Source of the DNA: an uncultured Lachnospiraceae bacterium | GTDB taxonomy: Bacteria; Bacillota; Clostridia; Lachnospirales; Lachnospiraceae | Direction: 5' to 3' | Assembly: GCA_905235275.1 (NCBI GenBank) | Contig: CAJOLA010000003.1 | Coordinates: 1 to 52,048 of the forward strand | DNA length: 52,048 bases | Shown here: positions 27,404 to 37,250 of the stretch, piece by piece | Layout of the letters: the number at the start of each line of letters is the position of its first letter | How positions within the stretch are numbered: the first letter of the stretch is position 1 | The notes under the pieces: generated by a model | What the model saw: the letters and a program-made list of their open reading frames with translations, nothing else | The model's database searches: none | Told to the model about the DNA's origin: nothing | Made by a program: the position numbers and the translations under genes

Positions 27404-28774
27404 ATGAAATTATGGGGCGGACGTTTTACGGGCGAGACTAACGAGCTTGTCAATGAATTTAATGCTTCCATTTCTTTTGATAAGAAGCTTTATAAGCATG
27501 ACATAACCGGAAGCATTGCACATGCGAAAATGCTCGGAAAACAAAATATTATCCCTATGGAAGAATCCGACAAAATCGTCGAAGGCTTAGAGGGTATTTT
27601 ATCCGACATCGAAAGCGGAAAGCTTGTTATCGACGATACGTATGAGGATATCCATACATTTGTTGAGGCCAATCTTATAGAGCGAATCGGTGATGCCGGA
27701 AAAAGACTTCATACGGGAAGAAGCCGAAACGATCAGGTGGCACTTGATACACGTATGTATGTCAGAGAGCAGATTGATGTTTTATCCGATAATATCAGGG
27801 ATTTCCAGGACATTTTACTTCGCATCATAAAGGAAAATACCGATACATATATGCCGGGATTTACTCATCTTCAGAAGGCTCAGCCGGTAACGGTCGCACA
27901 CCACTTCGGTGCATATTTTGAAATGCTTATCCGTGACAGAGACCGTCTTGCCGATTGTAAAAAGAGATTAAACTACTGTCCGCTCGGTGCCGGTGCCCTC
28001 GCGGGAACCACCTATCCGCTTGACCGTGAGTTTACGGCAAAAGAGCTTAAGTTTACCGGTCCGACACGTAATTCCATGGATTCCGTTTCAGATCGTGATT
28101 ATCTTATTGAATTCCTTGATGCCGTTGCAATCCTTATGATGCACCTGAGCCGTTTCTCGGAAGAGATCTGCATCTGGAATTCAAATGATTATAATTTCGT
28201 TGAGCTTGATGATGCATACAGTACCGGCAGTTCAATCATGCCGCAAAAAAAGAATCCGGATATCGCCGAGCTTGTTCGAGGCAAGACCGGTCGCGTATAC
28301 GGTGCGCTTATGTCCGTTCTTACTTCAATGAAGGCAATTCCTCTCGCATATAACAAGGATATGCAGGAGGATAAGGAACAGCTCTTTGATGTGGTATATA
28401 CTGCCAACATGTCAGTCGTTTTATTTGCCGGAATGATTGATACCATGAAGTTTAATAAAGACATAATGGAAAACAGCGCAAAGCTTGGATTTACCAATGC
28501 CACCGATGCCGCTGACTATCTTGTTAAAAAAGGAATGCCCTTCAGAGATGCACACGAAGTAATAGGTAAAATCGTTCTCTTTTGCATAGACAACAACAAG
28601 TCAATCGATGAATTAAGCATGACCGAGCTTCACGCTTTTTCAGAGGTCTTTGATGAAGACATATATGATGCAATAAGCCTTAAGACATGTGTTGATTCAC
28701 GTATCACTACAGGTGCTCCCGGTCGGGCAAGCATGAATAAGGCTATTGCCTATTATGAGGATTATCTCAGTTGA
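27404..28774 (+). CDS. argH: Argininosuccinate lyase
   Basis: MKLWGGRFTGETNELVNEFNASISFDKKLY, TGRSRNDQVALDTRMY, GSSIMPQKKNPD. Confidence 0.98.
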   Translation: MKLWGGRFTGETNELVNEFNASISFDKKLYKHDITGSIAHAKMLGKQNIIPMEESDKIVEGLEGILSDIESGKLVIDDTYEDIHTFVEANLIERIGDAGKRLHTGRSRNDQVALDTRMYVREQIDVLSDNIRDFQDILLRIIKENTDTYMPGFTHLQKAQPVTVAHHFGAYFEMLIRDRDRLADCKKRLNYCPLGAGALAGTTYPLDREFTAKELKFTGPTRNSMDSVSDRDYLIEFLDAVAILMMHLSRFSEEICIWNSNDYNFVELDDAYSTGSSIMPQKKNPDIAELVRGKTGRVYGALMSVLTSMKAIPLAYNKDMQEDKEQLFDVVYTANMSVVLFAGMIDTMKFNKDIMENSAKLGFTNATDAADYLVKKGMPFRDAHEVIGKIVLFCIDNNKSIDELSMTELHAFSEVFDEDIYDAISLKTCVDSRITTGAPGRASMNKAIAYYEDYLS

Positions 28775-28902
28775 AAGCCTGTGTACGATTCCCGGCAGGG
28801 GATATGCCATTTAATTTCCGTTTACGATAACTTTTTAAAAGCGGTCCCAACCAAAAATCATTAATGCATTTACTAATCCCCGGGACTCTACTGTCCCGCA
28901 AA

Positions 28903-28938
28903 AAAAGCCATGGTACCTTCACGGTAGCCATGGCTTTT
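28903..28938. terminator. Bidirectional terminator between argH and parC
   Basis: AAAAGCCATGG ... CCATGGCTTTT with A-rich and T-rich flanks between convergent genes. Confidence 0.8.
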
Positions 28939-28949
28939 AGTTTTATATT

Positions 28950-31244
28950 TTATTTTCTGCCTTTTGAATCTCTGTGTCCGACAGTTCCTTTTACTTTGCC
29001 TTTAATAACCTCGGCGCTCTTTAAGGTGTCTCCGTCGGAGAGCTTCATTCCCCGCACGCCTACAGCGCCCTTCTTCTTGGAAGGAACCTCTTCCAGCGGG
29101 AATTTTAATTTATATCCCTTTTTGGATTCAAGAAAGACCGTACGTGCCTCGCCGTCTCCCACGGTAAGTGACATCTGTCCGGACGCGTCACCACCGTCAA
29201 AGAGACTCTTGTGCTCATAGAGGTTAATTACGGTTAAAAGCTTATCGCCCTCGGCAAGCTTGGTTGCCGCAACCGTTCTCTTACTTACGACAAACTCACC
29301 GGCGCCCACTCTCTTAATCATTGCATTTTGCGTAATGAAAAGAAGTGAATCCTCCGTCGACATGGCTGCAGCTTCATCAAGATACTTCGCAAGACACATA
29401 TATACAATATCCTCATCGGAGGACTTGTAATTACTGATGTTATCAACGGGTATACCCTTATCTTTAAGCTTTGTCTGAGGCATGCTCTTTACGCTTACGC
29501 GGTGCATGTTACCGGCGCTTGTAAAGATGCATACCGAATCCGAGCTAAGAAGCGGCATTACTACCTTATTCTCAGCCTCTGCCGTATCCTTATTCTTCTC
29601 GTAAACGGACTTATCGATTGTCTTGATATAACCGAAACGATCCATAAGCATAACGAGCTCTTGAATCTCTTCCGGCTTTTCAGGAATTACGGCAGCCTCG
29701 GCATCCTCTATAACGGTGCGACGTTCCATACCGTATTCTTTTTTAATCGCTTCAAGGTCTTTAATTATAACCTTAAGCATTGTTTTTTTACTCTTTAAGA
29801 TCTTGGTATATTCTTTGATGGCCTTTAAGCATTTGTCATAGTCAGCCTGAAGCGCTTCAATCTCAAGACCGATCAATTTTGAAAGTCTCATTGCAAGGAT
29901 TGCATCCGCCTGCTTTTCGGTAAAGCAAAGCTTTGCCGCAGCCTTTTTGGAAGCCGGGCTCTTGAAGTTAATGTCCTTAACCTCTCCGTTTATGAGACAC
30001 CCCTTTGCCATCGCAAGATTCTTACTGCCGCGAAGAATCTCAATGATAAGATCGATAACGTCAACCGCCGCGATAAGGCCTTCCTTAATCTCACGGTTTT
30101 CTTCTTCCTTCTCAAGAAGGTTGGTATATTTTTTGGTATTAAGCTCAATCTGGAAATCACAGAAATGCTTAATGATATCCATCATTCCGAGAGTCTCGGG
30201 CTTGCCGTCAACTATGGCAAGCATGTTTACTCCGAATGTATCTTCAAGCTTTGTCTTCTTATAAAGCAGATTCTTAACGTAGTCTACGTCTGCGCCCTTC
30301 TTTAATTCAAGAACGATTCTGATACCGTCCTTTGAGGACTCATTTGAAATGTCGGTAATCTCGGTAAGCTGGCGGCTCTCAACGAGAGCATATACGTCCT
30401 GCATGAATTTAGCGATATTACCGCCGATCATCGTATACGGAATCTCAGTGATAACGAGTCTGTCCTTGGAGGACTTGGTCTTACCCTGCTCCAGCTCGAC
30501 CTTTCCTCTAAGCTTAATCTTTCCGATTCCCGAAGCGTAAATGTCATAGAGCTCCGACTTATTGATAACTATTCCGCCCGTCGGAAAATCCGGTCCCGGA
30601 CAAATCGACATAATCTCGGAAAGCTCCACTGCCTTTTTCTCAATAAGAGCATTTTCCATGTAGTAGATTACCGAATCGACAACCTCGGTCAGATTGTGAG
30701 TCGGAATATTCGTAACCATACCTACGGCAATACCGTCAGCACCGTTTACCAGGATATTCGGCACCTTTACCGGAAGCACCTCGGGCTCCGTATCGGAACC
30801 GTCGAAGTTCGGTATGAAATCAACGATATTCTTATCAAGGTCGGAAAGGAAAACCTCCTGCGTGAATTTTTTAAGCTTTGCCTCTGTATATCGCATGGCA
30901 GCGGCACCGTCTCCTTCGATTGAACCGAAGTTACCGTGACCGTCAACAAGCGCCATGCCCTTCTTAAAGTCCTGGGACATAACAACAAGTGTCTCGTAAA
31001 TGGAGCTGTCACCGTGCGGGTGATATTTACCCATTGCATCTCCGACGATTCTTGCCGATTTACGGTGCGGTTTATCCGCATTAAGACCCAGCTGGTCCAT
31101 TGCATAAAGAACTCTTCTCTGAACGGGTTTAAGACCGTCTCTGATGTCCGGAAGGGCTCTCGCGGTGATGACACTCATGGAATAATCTATATATGATTTT
31201 TGCATCACCTCTGAGTATTCGGTTTTTATTATCTGTTCAGCCAT
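28950..31244 (-). CDS. parC: DNA topoisomerase IV subunit A
   Basis: YSMSVITARALPDIRDGLKPVQRRVLYAM, GKYHPHGDSSIYETLVVMSQ, catalytic AAAMRYTEAKL; no GyrA box (QRRGGxG) found in the C-terminal domain. Confidence 0.88.
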   Translation of the reverse strand: MAEQIIKTEYSEVMQKSYIDYSMSVITARALPDIRDGLKPVQRRVLYAMDQLGLNADKPHRKSARIVGDAMGKYHPHGDSSIYETLVVMSQDFKKGMALVDGHGNFGSIEGDGAAAMRYTEAKLKKFTQEVFLSDLDKNIVDFIPNFDGSDTEPEVLPVKVPNILVNGADGIAVGMVTNIPTHNLTEVVDSVIYYMENALIEKKAVELSEIMSICPGPDFPTGGIVINKSELYDIYASGIGKIKLRGKVELEQGKTKSSKDRLVITEIPYTMIGGNIAKFMQDVYALVESRQLTEITDISNESSKDGIRIVLELKKGADVDYVKNLLYKKTKLEDTFGVNMLAIVDGKPETLGMMDIIKHFCDFQIELNTKKYTNLLEKEEENREIKEGLIAAVDVIDLIIEILRGSKNLAMAKGCLINGEVKDINFKSPASKKAAAKLCFTEKQADAILAMRLSKLIGLEIEALQADYDKCLKAIKEYTKILKSKKTMLKVIIKDLEAIKKEYGMERRTVIEDAEAAVIPEKPEEIQELVMLMDRFGYIKTIDKSVYEKNKDTAEAENKVVMPLLSSDSVCIFTSAGNMHRVSVKSMPQTKLKDKGIPVDNISNYKSSDEDIVYMCLAKYLDEAAAMSTEDSLLFITQNAMIKRVGAGEFVVSKRTVAATKLAEGDKLLTVINLYEHKSLFDGGDASGQMSLTVGDGEARTVFLESKKGYKLKFPLEEVPSKKKGAVGVRGMKLSDGDTLKSAEVIKGKVKGTVGHRDSKGRK

Positions 31245-31258
31245 ATTTCACCTTCCCC

Positions 31259-33175
31259 TTACGCATCAATTACCGCTTCATCGGCATGTTCATAAATGAA
31301 TTCACGACGTGGAGGCACGTCACTTCCCATAAGCATCTCCGTCACGTGCGACGCAAGTATTGCATCCTCTATCTCGACCTGCTTTAAGATTCTCGTCTCG
31401 GGATTAAGCGTCGTCTCCCAAAGCTGTTCGGGATCCATCTCACCGAGACCCTTATATCTTTGAATCTCAAAATTCTCGCCTTCATGCTCTTTTCTGTAAA
31501 TCTCAAGAGCCCTGTCATCGTAGAGATACTGCCCCTCACCCTTTTTGGGTTTGGCAAGATAAAGAGGCGGCGTCGCTATATATACATGACCGTGCGTTAT
31601 AAGATCCGGCATGAATCTGTAGAAAAATGTAAGAAGCAACGTATCAATATGCGCTCCGTCCACGTCCGCATCGGTCATTATGACTATCTTGTCATATCTT
31701 AATTTACTGATGTCAAAATCATTTCCGTAGCCTTCAAGAAATCCGCATCCGAATGCAAGTATCATAGACTGAATCTCGGCATTCCCAAGCACCTTATCGA
31801 TTCCTGCTTTCTCTACATTAAGAATCTTTCCTCTGATCGGAAGAATCGCCTGAGTGGATCTGTTCCTTGCCGTCTTGGCAGAACCGCCCGCAGAGTCTCC
31901 CTCCACTATAAAGATCTCGCACTCCTCCGGCTTTCTGCTTTCGCAGTTTGCAAGCTTACCGTTACTGTCAAATGAAAACTTCGACTTGGAAAGCATGTTG
32001 GTCTTTGCCTTCTCTTCGGCTTTTCTGATCTTTGCCGATTTAACCGCGCAGTCTATCACGGCCTTAAGCTGTTCCGGATTCTTATCAAAGTAATGCGTCA
32101 CACCCGTACCGGTAATACCCGCAACGATATTTGCGGCATCAGGGTTATCAAGCTTGGTCTTTGTCTGGCCTTCAAATCTCGGGTCGGGATGCTTTATTGC
32201 CACTATCGCCGTCATTCCGTTTCGCACGTCGAATCCCGTGAAGTTGGCGTCCTTATCCTTTAACACGCCAAGCTCTCTGGCATATTGATTGATTATGGTC
32301 GTAAACTTTGTCTTAAATCCCGTAATATGAGTTCCGCCCTCCTGGGTAAAAATCGTATTACAAAATCCGAGGATATTCTCCTCGAATACATCAACGAACT
32401 GAAAAGCTATCTCGACTTCAACATTATCAACAGTATCAGAAAAACGTACGATATCGCATACCGCCTCTTTTCCCTTGTTAAGCTCTCTTACGTAAGCGCT
32501 TAACCCGTCCGGCTCGTAATAAACTTCCTTACATTCGCTGCCTTTTCTCTTATCCTCAAAATTAATCTTTAAATTCGGATTAAGATAAGCCGTCTCATGA
32601 AGTCTTGACTTAATTGCCTCCGACTTAAATACAATCTTTTCAAATATCTCATCATCCGGCATAAAGGTTACGGTTGTTCCCGTATCCTTCTTTGCACATG
32701 TGCCTGTCTCCTTTAAGGAATACAGAGGCTTACCCTGCTTGAATTCCTGTGTGTAGACTTTACCGTCTCTTTTTACGGTAACCTTTAACGTCTTGGAGAG
32801 TGCATTAACAACGGCAGATCCGACACCGTGCAGACCTCCCGATATCTTATACGTCTCATCGCCAAACTTTCCTCCGGAGTGAAGTATGGTAAATACGACC
32901 TCCACGGCCGACACGCCGGCACCCGGATGAATATTAACCGGGATTCCCCGTCCGTTATCCTCAATGGTTGCGGATCCGTCGGCATTAAGCGTCACGCTTA
33001 TCTCCTTACAAAAGCCCGCCAAATGCTCATCAACCGAGTTGTCCACTATCTCATATATCAGGTGGTTCAGTCCTCTCGTACCGACACTTCCGATATACAT
33101 ACCGGGTCTTTTTCTTACCGCTTCCAGACCTTCCAGAATCGATATATTTTCAGCACTGTATTTTTTTTCTGCCAT
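31259..33175 (-). CDS. parE: DNA topoisomerase IV subunit B
   Basis: LEGLEAVRKRPGMYIGSVGTRGLNHLIYEIVDNSVDE, EGDSAGGSAKTARNRSTQAILPIRGKILNVEKA; adjacent to parC. Confidence 0.88.
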   Translation of the reverse strand: MAEKKYSAENISILEGLEAVRKRPGMYIGSVGTRGLNHLIYEIVDNSVDEHLAGFCKEISVTLNADGSATIEDNGRGIPVNIHPGAGVSAVEVVFTILHSGGKFGDETYKISGGLHGVGSAVVNALSKTLKVTVKRDGKVYTQEFKQGKPLYSLKETGTCAKKDTGTTVTFMPDDEIFEKIVFKSEAIKSRLHETAYLNPNLKINFEDKRKGSECKEVYYEPDGLSAYVRELNKGKEAVCDIVRFSDTVDNVEVEIAFQFVDVFEENILGFCNTIFTQEGGTHITGFKTKFTTIINQYARELGVLKDKDANFTGFDVRNGMTAIVAIKHPDPRFEGQTKTKLDNPDAANIVAGITGTGVTHYFDKNPEQLKAVIDCAVKSAKIRKAEEKAKTNMLSKSKFSFDSNGKLANCESRKPEECEIFIVEGDSAGGSAKTARNRSTQAILPIRGKILNVEKAGIDKVLGNAEIQSMILAFGCGFLEGYGNDFDISKLRYDKIVIMTDADVDGAHIDTLLLTFFYRFMPDLITHGHVYIATPPLYLAKPKKGEGQYLYDDRALEIYRKEHEGENFEIQRYKGLGEMDPEQLWETTLNPETRILKQVEIEDAILASHVTEMLMGSDVPPRREFIYEHADEAVIDA

Positions 33176-33189
33176 TTTTTACCTCAACA

Positions 33190-34188
33190 TCAATCAATAT
33201 ATTGTCTGTAAATATCATCAAATAATACCGAAGTCACGGTAATATTCTCGACATTTATCTTTTCCCACTGGGAATTATTAATTTCAATGTATGTATCATT
33301 CTCATACGGTAAAAATACCTCTTCAAATGCTTCGTTTCGTTTCTTTTCAAGAAGATATTCTTTGTTGGCATCCGTCTTGGACTGCTCGTTATCGCTTGAG
33401 CACTTGATTATATAAAACTTACCGTCACAAGAAACTACGTCACTTACTTCTCCCGACTTAAGTGCATAAGCTGCATTCTCAAACTCCTCCTGCATATCGC
33501 CTCTTCTAAGCTCGGCAGTATAGGCTTCGTCGGAGTTGTAATTTGCCGCAACATCATAAAACGGCTTTCCTTCCTTTAACTCCTTTAACGCCTTATTTAT
33601 CTCTTCTTCCGAGTCGTTTACGATATAGAGAACGGAAATGACCCTTGCCTCATCCGTACTTACTTCAATCGAATCATCGGACAAAAGGTAGTTTTTCATC
33701 TCCTCCGCAATCTTAAACTGAGTAAACATCGTCGTGAGCTTATCCCGTGAAACCTGAAGATTATTCTTTTGTTCATCCGTTAATCCCTGAAGATATATGG
33801 AGGCGGCATTATCAACCTCTTCCTTTTGGACGTGTGATAATACGACTCCCTTTTTCTTCGCCATGGAATTAAGTGTGGCGACTCTCGACAAACGGCTCTT
33901 AACATTATTCTTTACGAATTCATCTACCGTCTCGCCGTTAACCGTCGAGGGCAAAAGCTTATCATCCGCAACATCCAAAAGCTTTGTCTTCTCATCGGCA
34001 ATCAAAACCCTTGCGGCCATAACCGACGTCGACTCGCCTCCCGCCTTCAGAGCCGTGGAAGACGACATTCCGAATGTGAAATAAAGTCCTTTCCCGTTAA
34101 AAAATATGGTAAACACAACTATACCGGCAATTATGATGCCGGCAATTACAAACCACTTCTTAGCTTTGTTCTTTTTCTTTGTATGCAT
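33190..34188 (-). CDS. Membrane-anchored PpiC/SurA-like peptidylprolyl isomerase (PrsA-like foldase)
   Basis: N-terminal TM anchor; parvulin-like LKEGKPFYDVAANYNSDEAYTAELRRGDMQEEFENAAYALKSGEVSDVVSCDGKFYIIKC. Start at MHTKKK behind GGGGAA. Confidence 0.78.
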   Translation of the reverse strand: MHTKKKNKAKKWFVIAGIIIAGIVVFTIFFNGKGLYFTFGMSSSTALKAGGESTSVMAARVLIADEKTKLLDVADDKLLPSTVNGETVDEFVKNNVKSRLSRVATLNSMAKKKGVVLSHVQKEEVDNAASIYLQGLTDEQKNNLQVSRDKLTTMFTQFKIAEEMKNYLLSDDSIEVSTDEARVISVLYIVNDSEEEINKALKELKEGKPFYDVAANYNSDEAYTAELRRGDMQEEFENAAYALKSGEVSDVVSCDGKFYIIKCSSDNEQSKTDANKEYLLEKKRNEAFEEVFLPYENDTYIEINNSQWEKINVENITVTSVLFDDIYRQYID

Positions 34189-34222
34189 AATATTCCCCAA
34201 AACAGGCTTTTTAAAATATAAC

Positions 34223-34999
34223 TTAAATATTATATAGTTTTCTTATTGTATCTTCAACATTTTCGGTCACATATCTTGTATGCGCTTTAACCTCATCATC
34301 GGCATGAGCCATTGAAAAAGCATTATTCGTTTTATCAAGCATTGAAATGTCGTTATAATTATCTCCGAATACAATGCAGTCATCAGGGCCGAGTCCGAAA
34401 TTATCAAGCACCTTTCCAAGCGCATTTCCTTTGCTTACCGACCGGTCCATAAAATCACAATACACGGCTCCGGACATGGTAACGGAAGCAAACTTCCCCC
34501 AGGATTCAGTAAAATACTTAACATTTTTATGAATCCCGTCGTAATTGCACGCCGTCACCTTATATACCTTTTCATTAATGTTAAATAAGTCATCCGTTAC
34601 CTGCAACCGGTAATTATGCCCCTTTTCCCGTTCACTGACAATTTTTTCCGCATTTTCTTCCAGGTAGACATATTTCCTCGTAGATACAACCGGATTACAT
34701 CCGGGCGTTTTCCCGATGTCTGCTACTATCTCCCTGACAAGCGATTTGCTCATTGCCGATTCATGCAAAGTCTCACCCTTATATTCGACATATGCCCCGT
34801 TCTCGGCAATGAACAAAATCTTATCCTTCACCCTCTCAAAAAGTAAATGGAGGCTCGGCATCTGCCTGCCGCTTGCAGCAACAAAAATAATACCCATACG
34901 GTCAAGCTCTTCAATAACCTCAAAGAAGCTTTGACTGATATGGGTATGACCATTTGGTAATAATGTTCCGTCTATGTCACTTGCAACTAACTTCTTCAT
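34223..34999 (-). CDS. Cof-type HAD-IIB family hydrolase
   Basis: MKKLVASDIDGTLLPNG, VAASGRQ, VSKGNALGKVLDNFGL, VFGDNYNDISMLDKTNNAFSMAHADDEVKAHTRYVTE. Confidence 0.93.
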   Translation of the reverse strand: MKKLVASDIDGTLLPNGHTHISQSFFEVIEELDRMGIIFVAASGRQMPSLHLLFERVKDKILFIAENGAYVEYKGETLHESAMSKSLVREIVADIGKTPGCNPVVSTRKYVYLEENAEKIVSEREKGHNYRLQVTDDLFNINEKVYKVTACNYDGIHKNVKYFTESWGKFASVTMSGAVYCDFMDRSVSKGNALGKVLDNFGLGPDDCIVFGDNYNDISMLDKTNNAFSMAHADDEVKAHTRYVTENVEDTIRKLYNI

Positions 35000-35023
35000 T
35001 AAACAAACAGCCCTTCAAATATC

Positions 35024-36691
35024 TTAGTGCTCAAGTTGTCTGTTCACAGCAGATTCCAATGCATCAATGGATGCTCTCATGATATCGGGGTCAATACCTG
35101 CTCCAAAAGATACATTATCTTTATCATCCGCAACGCCCACGTATGCGATGGCCGATGAGTCGGAGCCGTTCGTTAAGGCATGCTCCTCATAAAGAACCAC
35201 GTTGCAATTTATTTTAAAGAATGATTCAAGAGCCTTGGCAACCGCATTAAGTCTTCCGTTACCTTTCTTAGAAACTTCAGTTTCCTTTCCTTCATAAACG
35301 ATATTCACCTTTGCGGTGATTTCGTTGTTTTCTTCCTGTACGAAATGCGCTCCGTTAATCTTAAATACGGGATTATAATTAAGATAACGCTTCTTAAAAA
35401 TGTCATAAACCTCAGCCGGCGCAAGCTCTTTATGCCCCTCATCAGATACCTCTTTTACGGCATATCCGATATCCTCACGCATAATCTTAGGTATATCAAT
35501 TCCGTAATTCATCTCAAGAACATATGCAACACCGCCTTTTCCGGACTGTGAATTAATACGTATAACATCCGTATCATACGTCCTTCCTACATCCTCCGGG
35601 TTAATCGGCAGATACGGTACCGCCCAGATATCACTTTCTTTCTCGGTCTTATGGCGCATACCCTTCGCAATGGCATCCTGATGCGAACCTGAAAATGCGG
35701 CAAATACAAGCTTTCCGCAGTACGGTCTTCTGTCCTCGACTTTAAGCTGAGTACATCTCTCATAAACCCTTACGATTGACTTCATGTCCGAGAAGTCAAG
35801 CTCGGGGTCAATGCCCTGTGCGTACATATTCATTGCAAGCGTAATAATATCGGCATTACCGGTTCTCTCACCGTTTCCGAAAAGTGTTCCCTCAATACGG
35901 TCTCCTCCCGCAAGGATGGCAAGCTCGGCATCCGCCACGCCCGTTCCTCTGTCATTGTGCGGGTGAATGGAAATGAGTACGCTGTCTCTTCTGTGGAGGA
36001 ACTTACTCATATATTCCACCTGGGATGCGTATACATGCGGCATCGACATCTCCACCGTAACCGGCAGGTTAATGATGCACTTATTATCGGGAGTAGGCTC
36101 CCATACGTCTATTACGGCATTACAAACCTCGAGCGCATATTCGGGTTCCGTTCCCGTAAAACTTTCCGGAGAATATTCAAACATAATATTTCCGGGCTGA
36201 TCTGCAGCCAGCTCCTTAAGAAGCTTGGCACCCTCGATTGCAATATTTTTAATCTCTTCCTTGCTCTTGCCGAAAACCTGCTCTCTTTGAGCTACGGAAG
36301 TGGAATTATATACGTGCACGATTACATTCTTAGCGCCTTTAACTGCTTCGAATGTCTTTTTGATAATGTGCTCTCTTGCCTGTGTCAGCACCTGAATCGT
36401 CACATCATCGGGAATCATGTTATTGTCGATGAGCGTTCTTAAAAATTCATACTCGGTATCGGATGCCGCAGGGAATCCGACCTCAATCTGTTTAAAGCCG
36501 ACCTTTAAAAGAGTCTTGAAAAACTCAAGCTTTTCTTCCAGACCCATCGGCTCGATAAGCGCCTGATTACCATCTCTTAAATCCACTGAACACCAGATCG
36601 GTGCTTTGTCTATATATTCTTTTTTTACCCAGTCGTTACATTCAACGGGCGGCATATAATAGCCCCGTTTGTACTGTCTGAAATCAAACAT
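35024..36691 (-). CDS. leuA: 2-isopropylmalate synthase (LeuA type 2)
   Basis: APIWCSVDLRDGNQALIEPMGLEEKLEFFKTLLKVGFKQIEVGFPAAS, HPHNDRGTGVADAELAILAGGDRIEGTLFGNGERTGNAD. Confidence 0.96.
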   Translation of the reverse strand: MFDFRQYKRGYYMPPVECNDWVKKEYIDKAPIWCSVDLRDGNQALIEPMGLEEKLEFFKTLLKVGFKQIEVGFPAASDTEYEFLRTLIDNNMIPDDVTIQVLTQAREHIIKKTFEAVKGAKNVIVHVYNSTSVAQREQVFGKSKEEIKNIAIEGAKLLKELAADQPGNIMFEYSPESFTGTEPEYALEVCNAVIDVWEPTPDNKCIINLPVTVEMSMPHVYASQVEYMSKFLHRRDSVLISIHPHNDRGTGVADAELAILAGGDRIEGTLFGNGERTGNADIITLAMNMYAQGIDPELDFSDMKSIVRVYERCTQLKVEDRRPYCGKLVFAAFSGSHQDAIAKGMRHKTEKESDIWAVPYLPINPEDVGRTYDTDVIRINSQSGKGGVAYVLEMNYGIDIPKIMREDIGYAVKEVSDEGHKELAPAEVYDIFKKRYLNYNPVFKINGAHFVQEENNEITAKVNIVYEGKETEVSKKGNGRLNAVAKALESFFKINCNVVLYEEHALTNGSDSSAIAYVGVADDKDNVSFGAGIDPDIMRASIDALESAVNRQLEH

Positions 36692-36712
36692 GACTTTTTC
36701 CTCCTTATTTTT

Positions 36713-37186
36713 TTATTCTTCTTCCGATACACTGCCGATATCGTTTACGTCAACGTTAACGTCAATGCCTCTCGTCTGGACGGGCGTAGAGAATACAATC
36801 TGCGTACTCGTACGTCCGAACTGCTGAAGCTGACCGATAAATGCGTCAAGCTCCATTGTGCTTGGGAATACTACCTTTAGAAGCATGGAGTAGTTTCCCG
36901 TAACGCAATTACATTCAACAACACTGGGGCACCCCTGTATAAAGGGATAAAATTCCGGTTTTCTTGCAGGTGCAACCTCAAGGTTGATAAATGCGGTAAT
37001 ATGATAGCCGATTTTAAGCTGATTAATTTTGGCTTCATATCCCTGTATTATACCCTCTTCCTCCAAACGTTCAATACGTGCGGAAACGGCGGGTGAAGAC
37101 AGAAATACATGTTCAGCCAATGCCTTTAACGGCATTCTCGCATTCTCCTGCAAAAGTGTAACCAGTTTTTTATCAATTTTATCCAT
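36713..37186 (-). CDS. Lrp/AsnC-family transcriptional regulator
   Basis: MDKIDKKLVTLLQENARMPLKALAEHVFLSSPAVSARIERLEEEGIIQGYEAKIN; RAM-like C-terminus. Confidence 0.93.
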   Translation of the reverse strand: MDKIDKKLVTLLQENARMPLKALAEHVFLSSPAVSARIERLEEEGIIQGYEAKINQLKIGYHITAFINLEVAPARKPEFYPFIQGCPSVVECNCVTGNYSMLLKVVFPSTMELDAFIGQLQQFGRTSTQIVFSTPVQTRGIDVNVDVNDIGSVSEEE

Positions 37187-37250
37187 GATATTCCTCCAGA
37201 TACATTAAAAAACTTTAAATAATTAACTATTATTTATTTTACACTTAATT

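Noticed and set aside
28881-28898. CGGGAC-N6-GTCCCG hairpin after argH as a separate regulatory element
   Set aside because: Most likely part of the convergent 3' region next to the stronger bidirectional terminator; no U tract of its own.
37187-37250. A/T-rich near-palindrome upstream of the Lrp gene as an autoregulatory operator
   Set aside because: Imperfect and in very AT-rich sequence; not distinguishable from chance.
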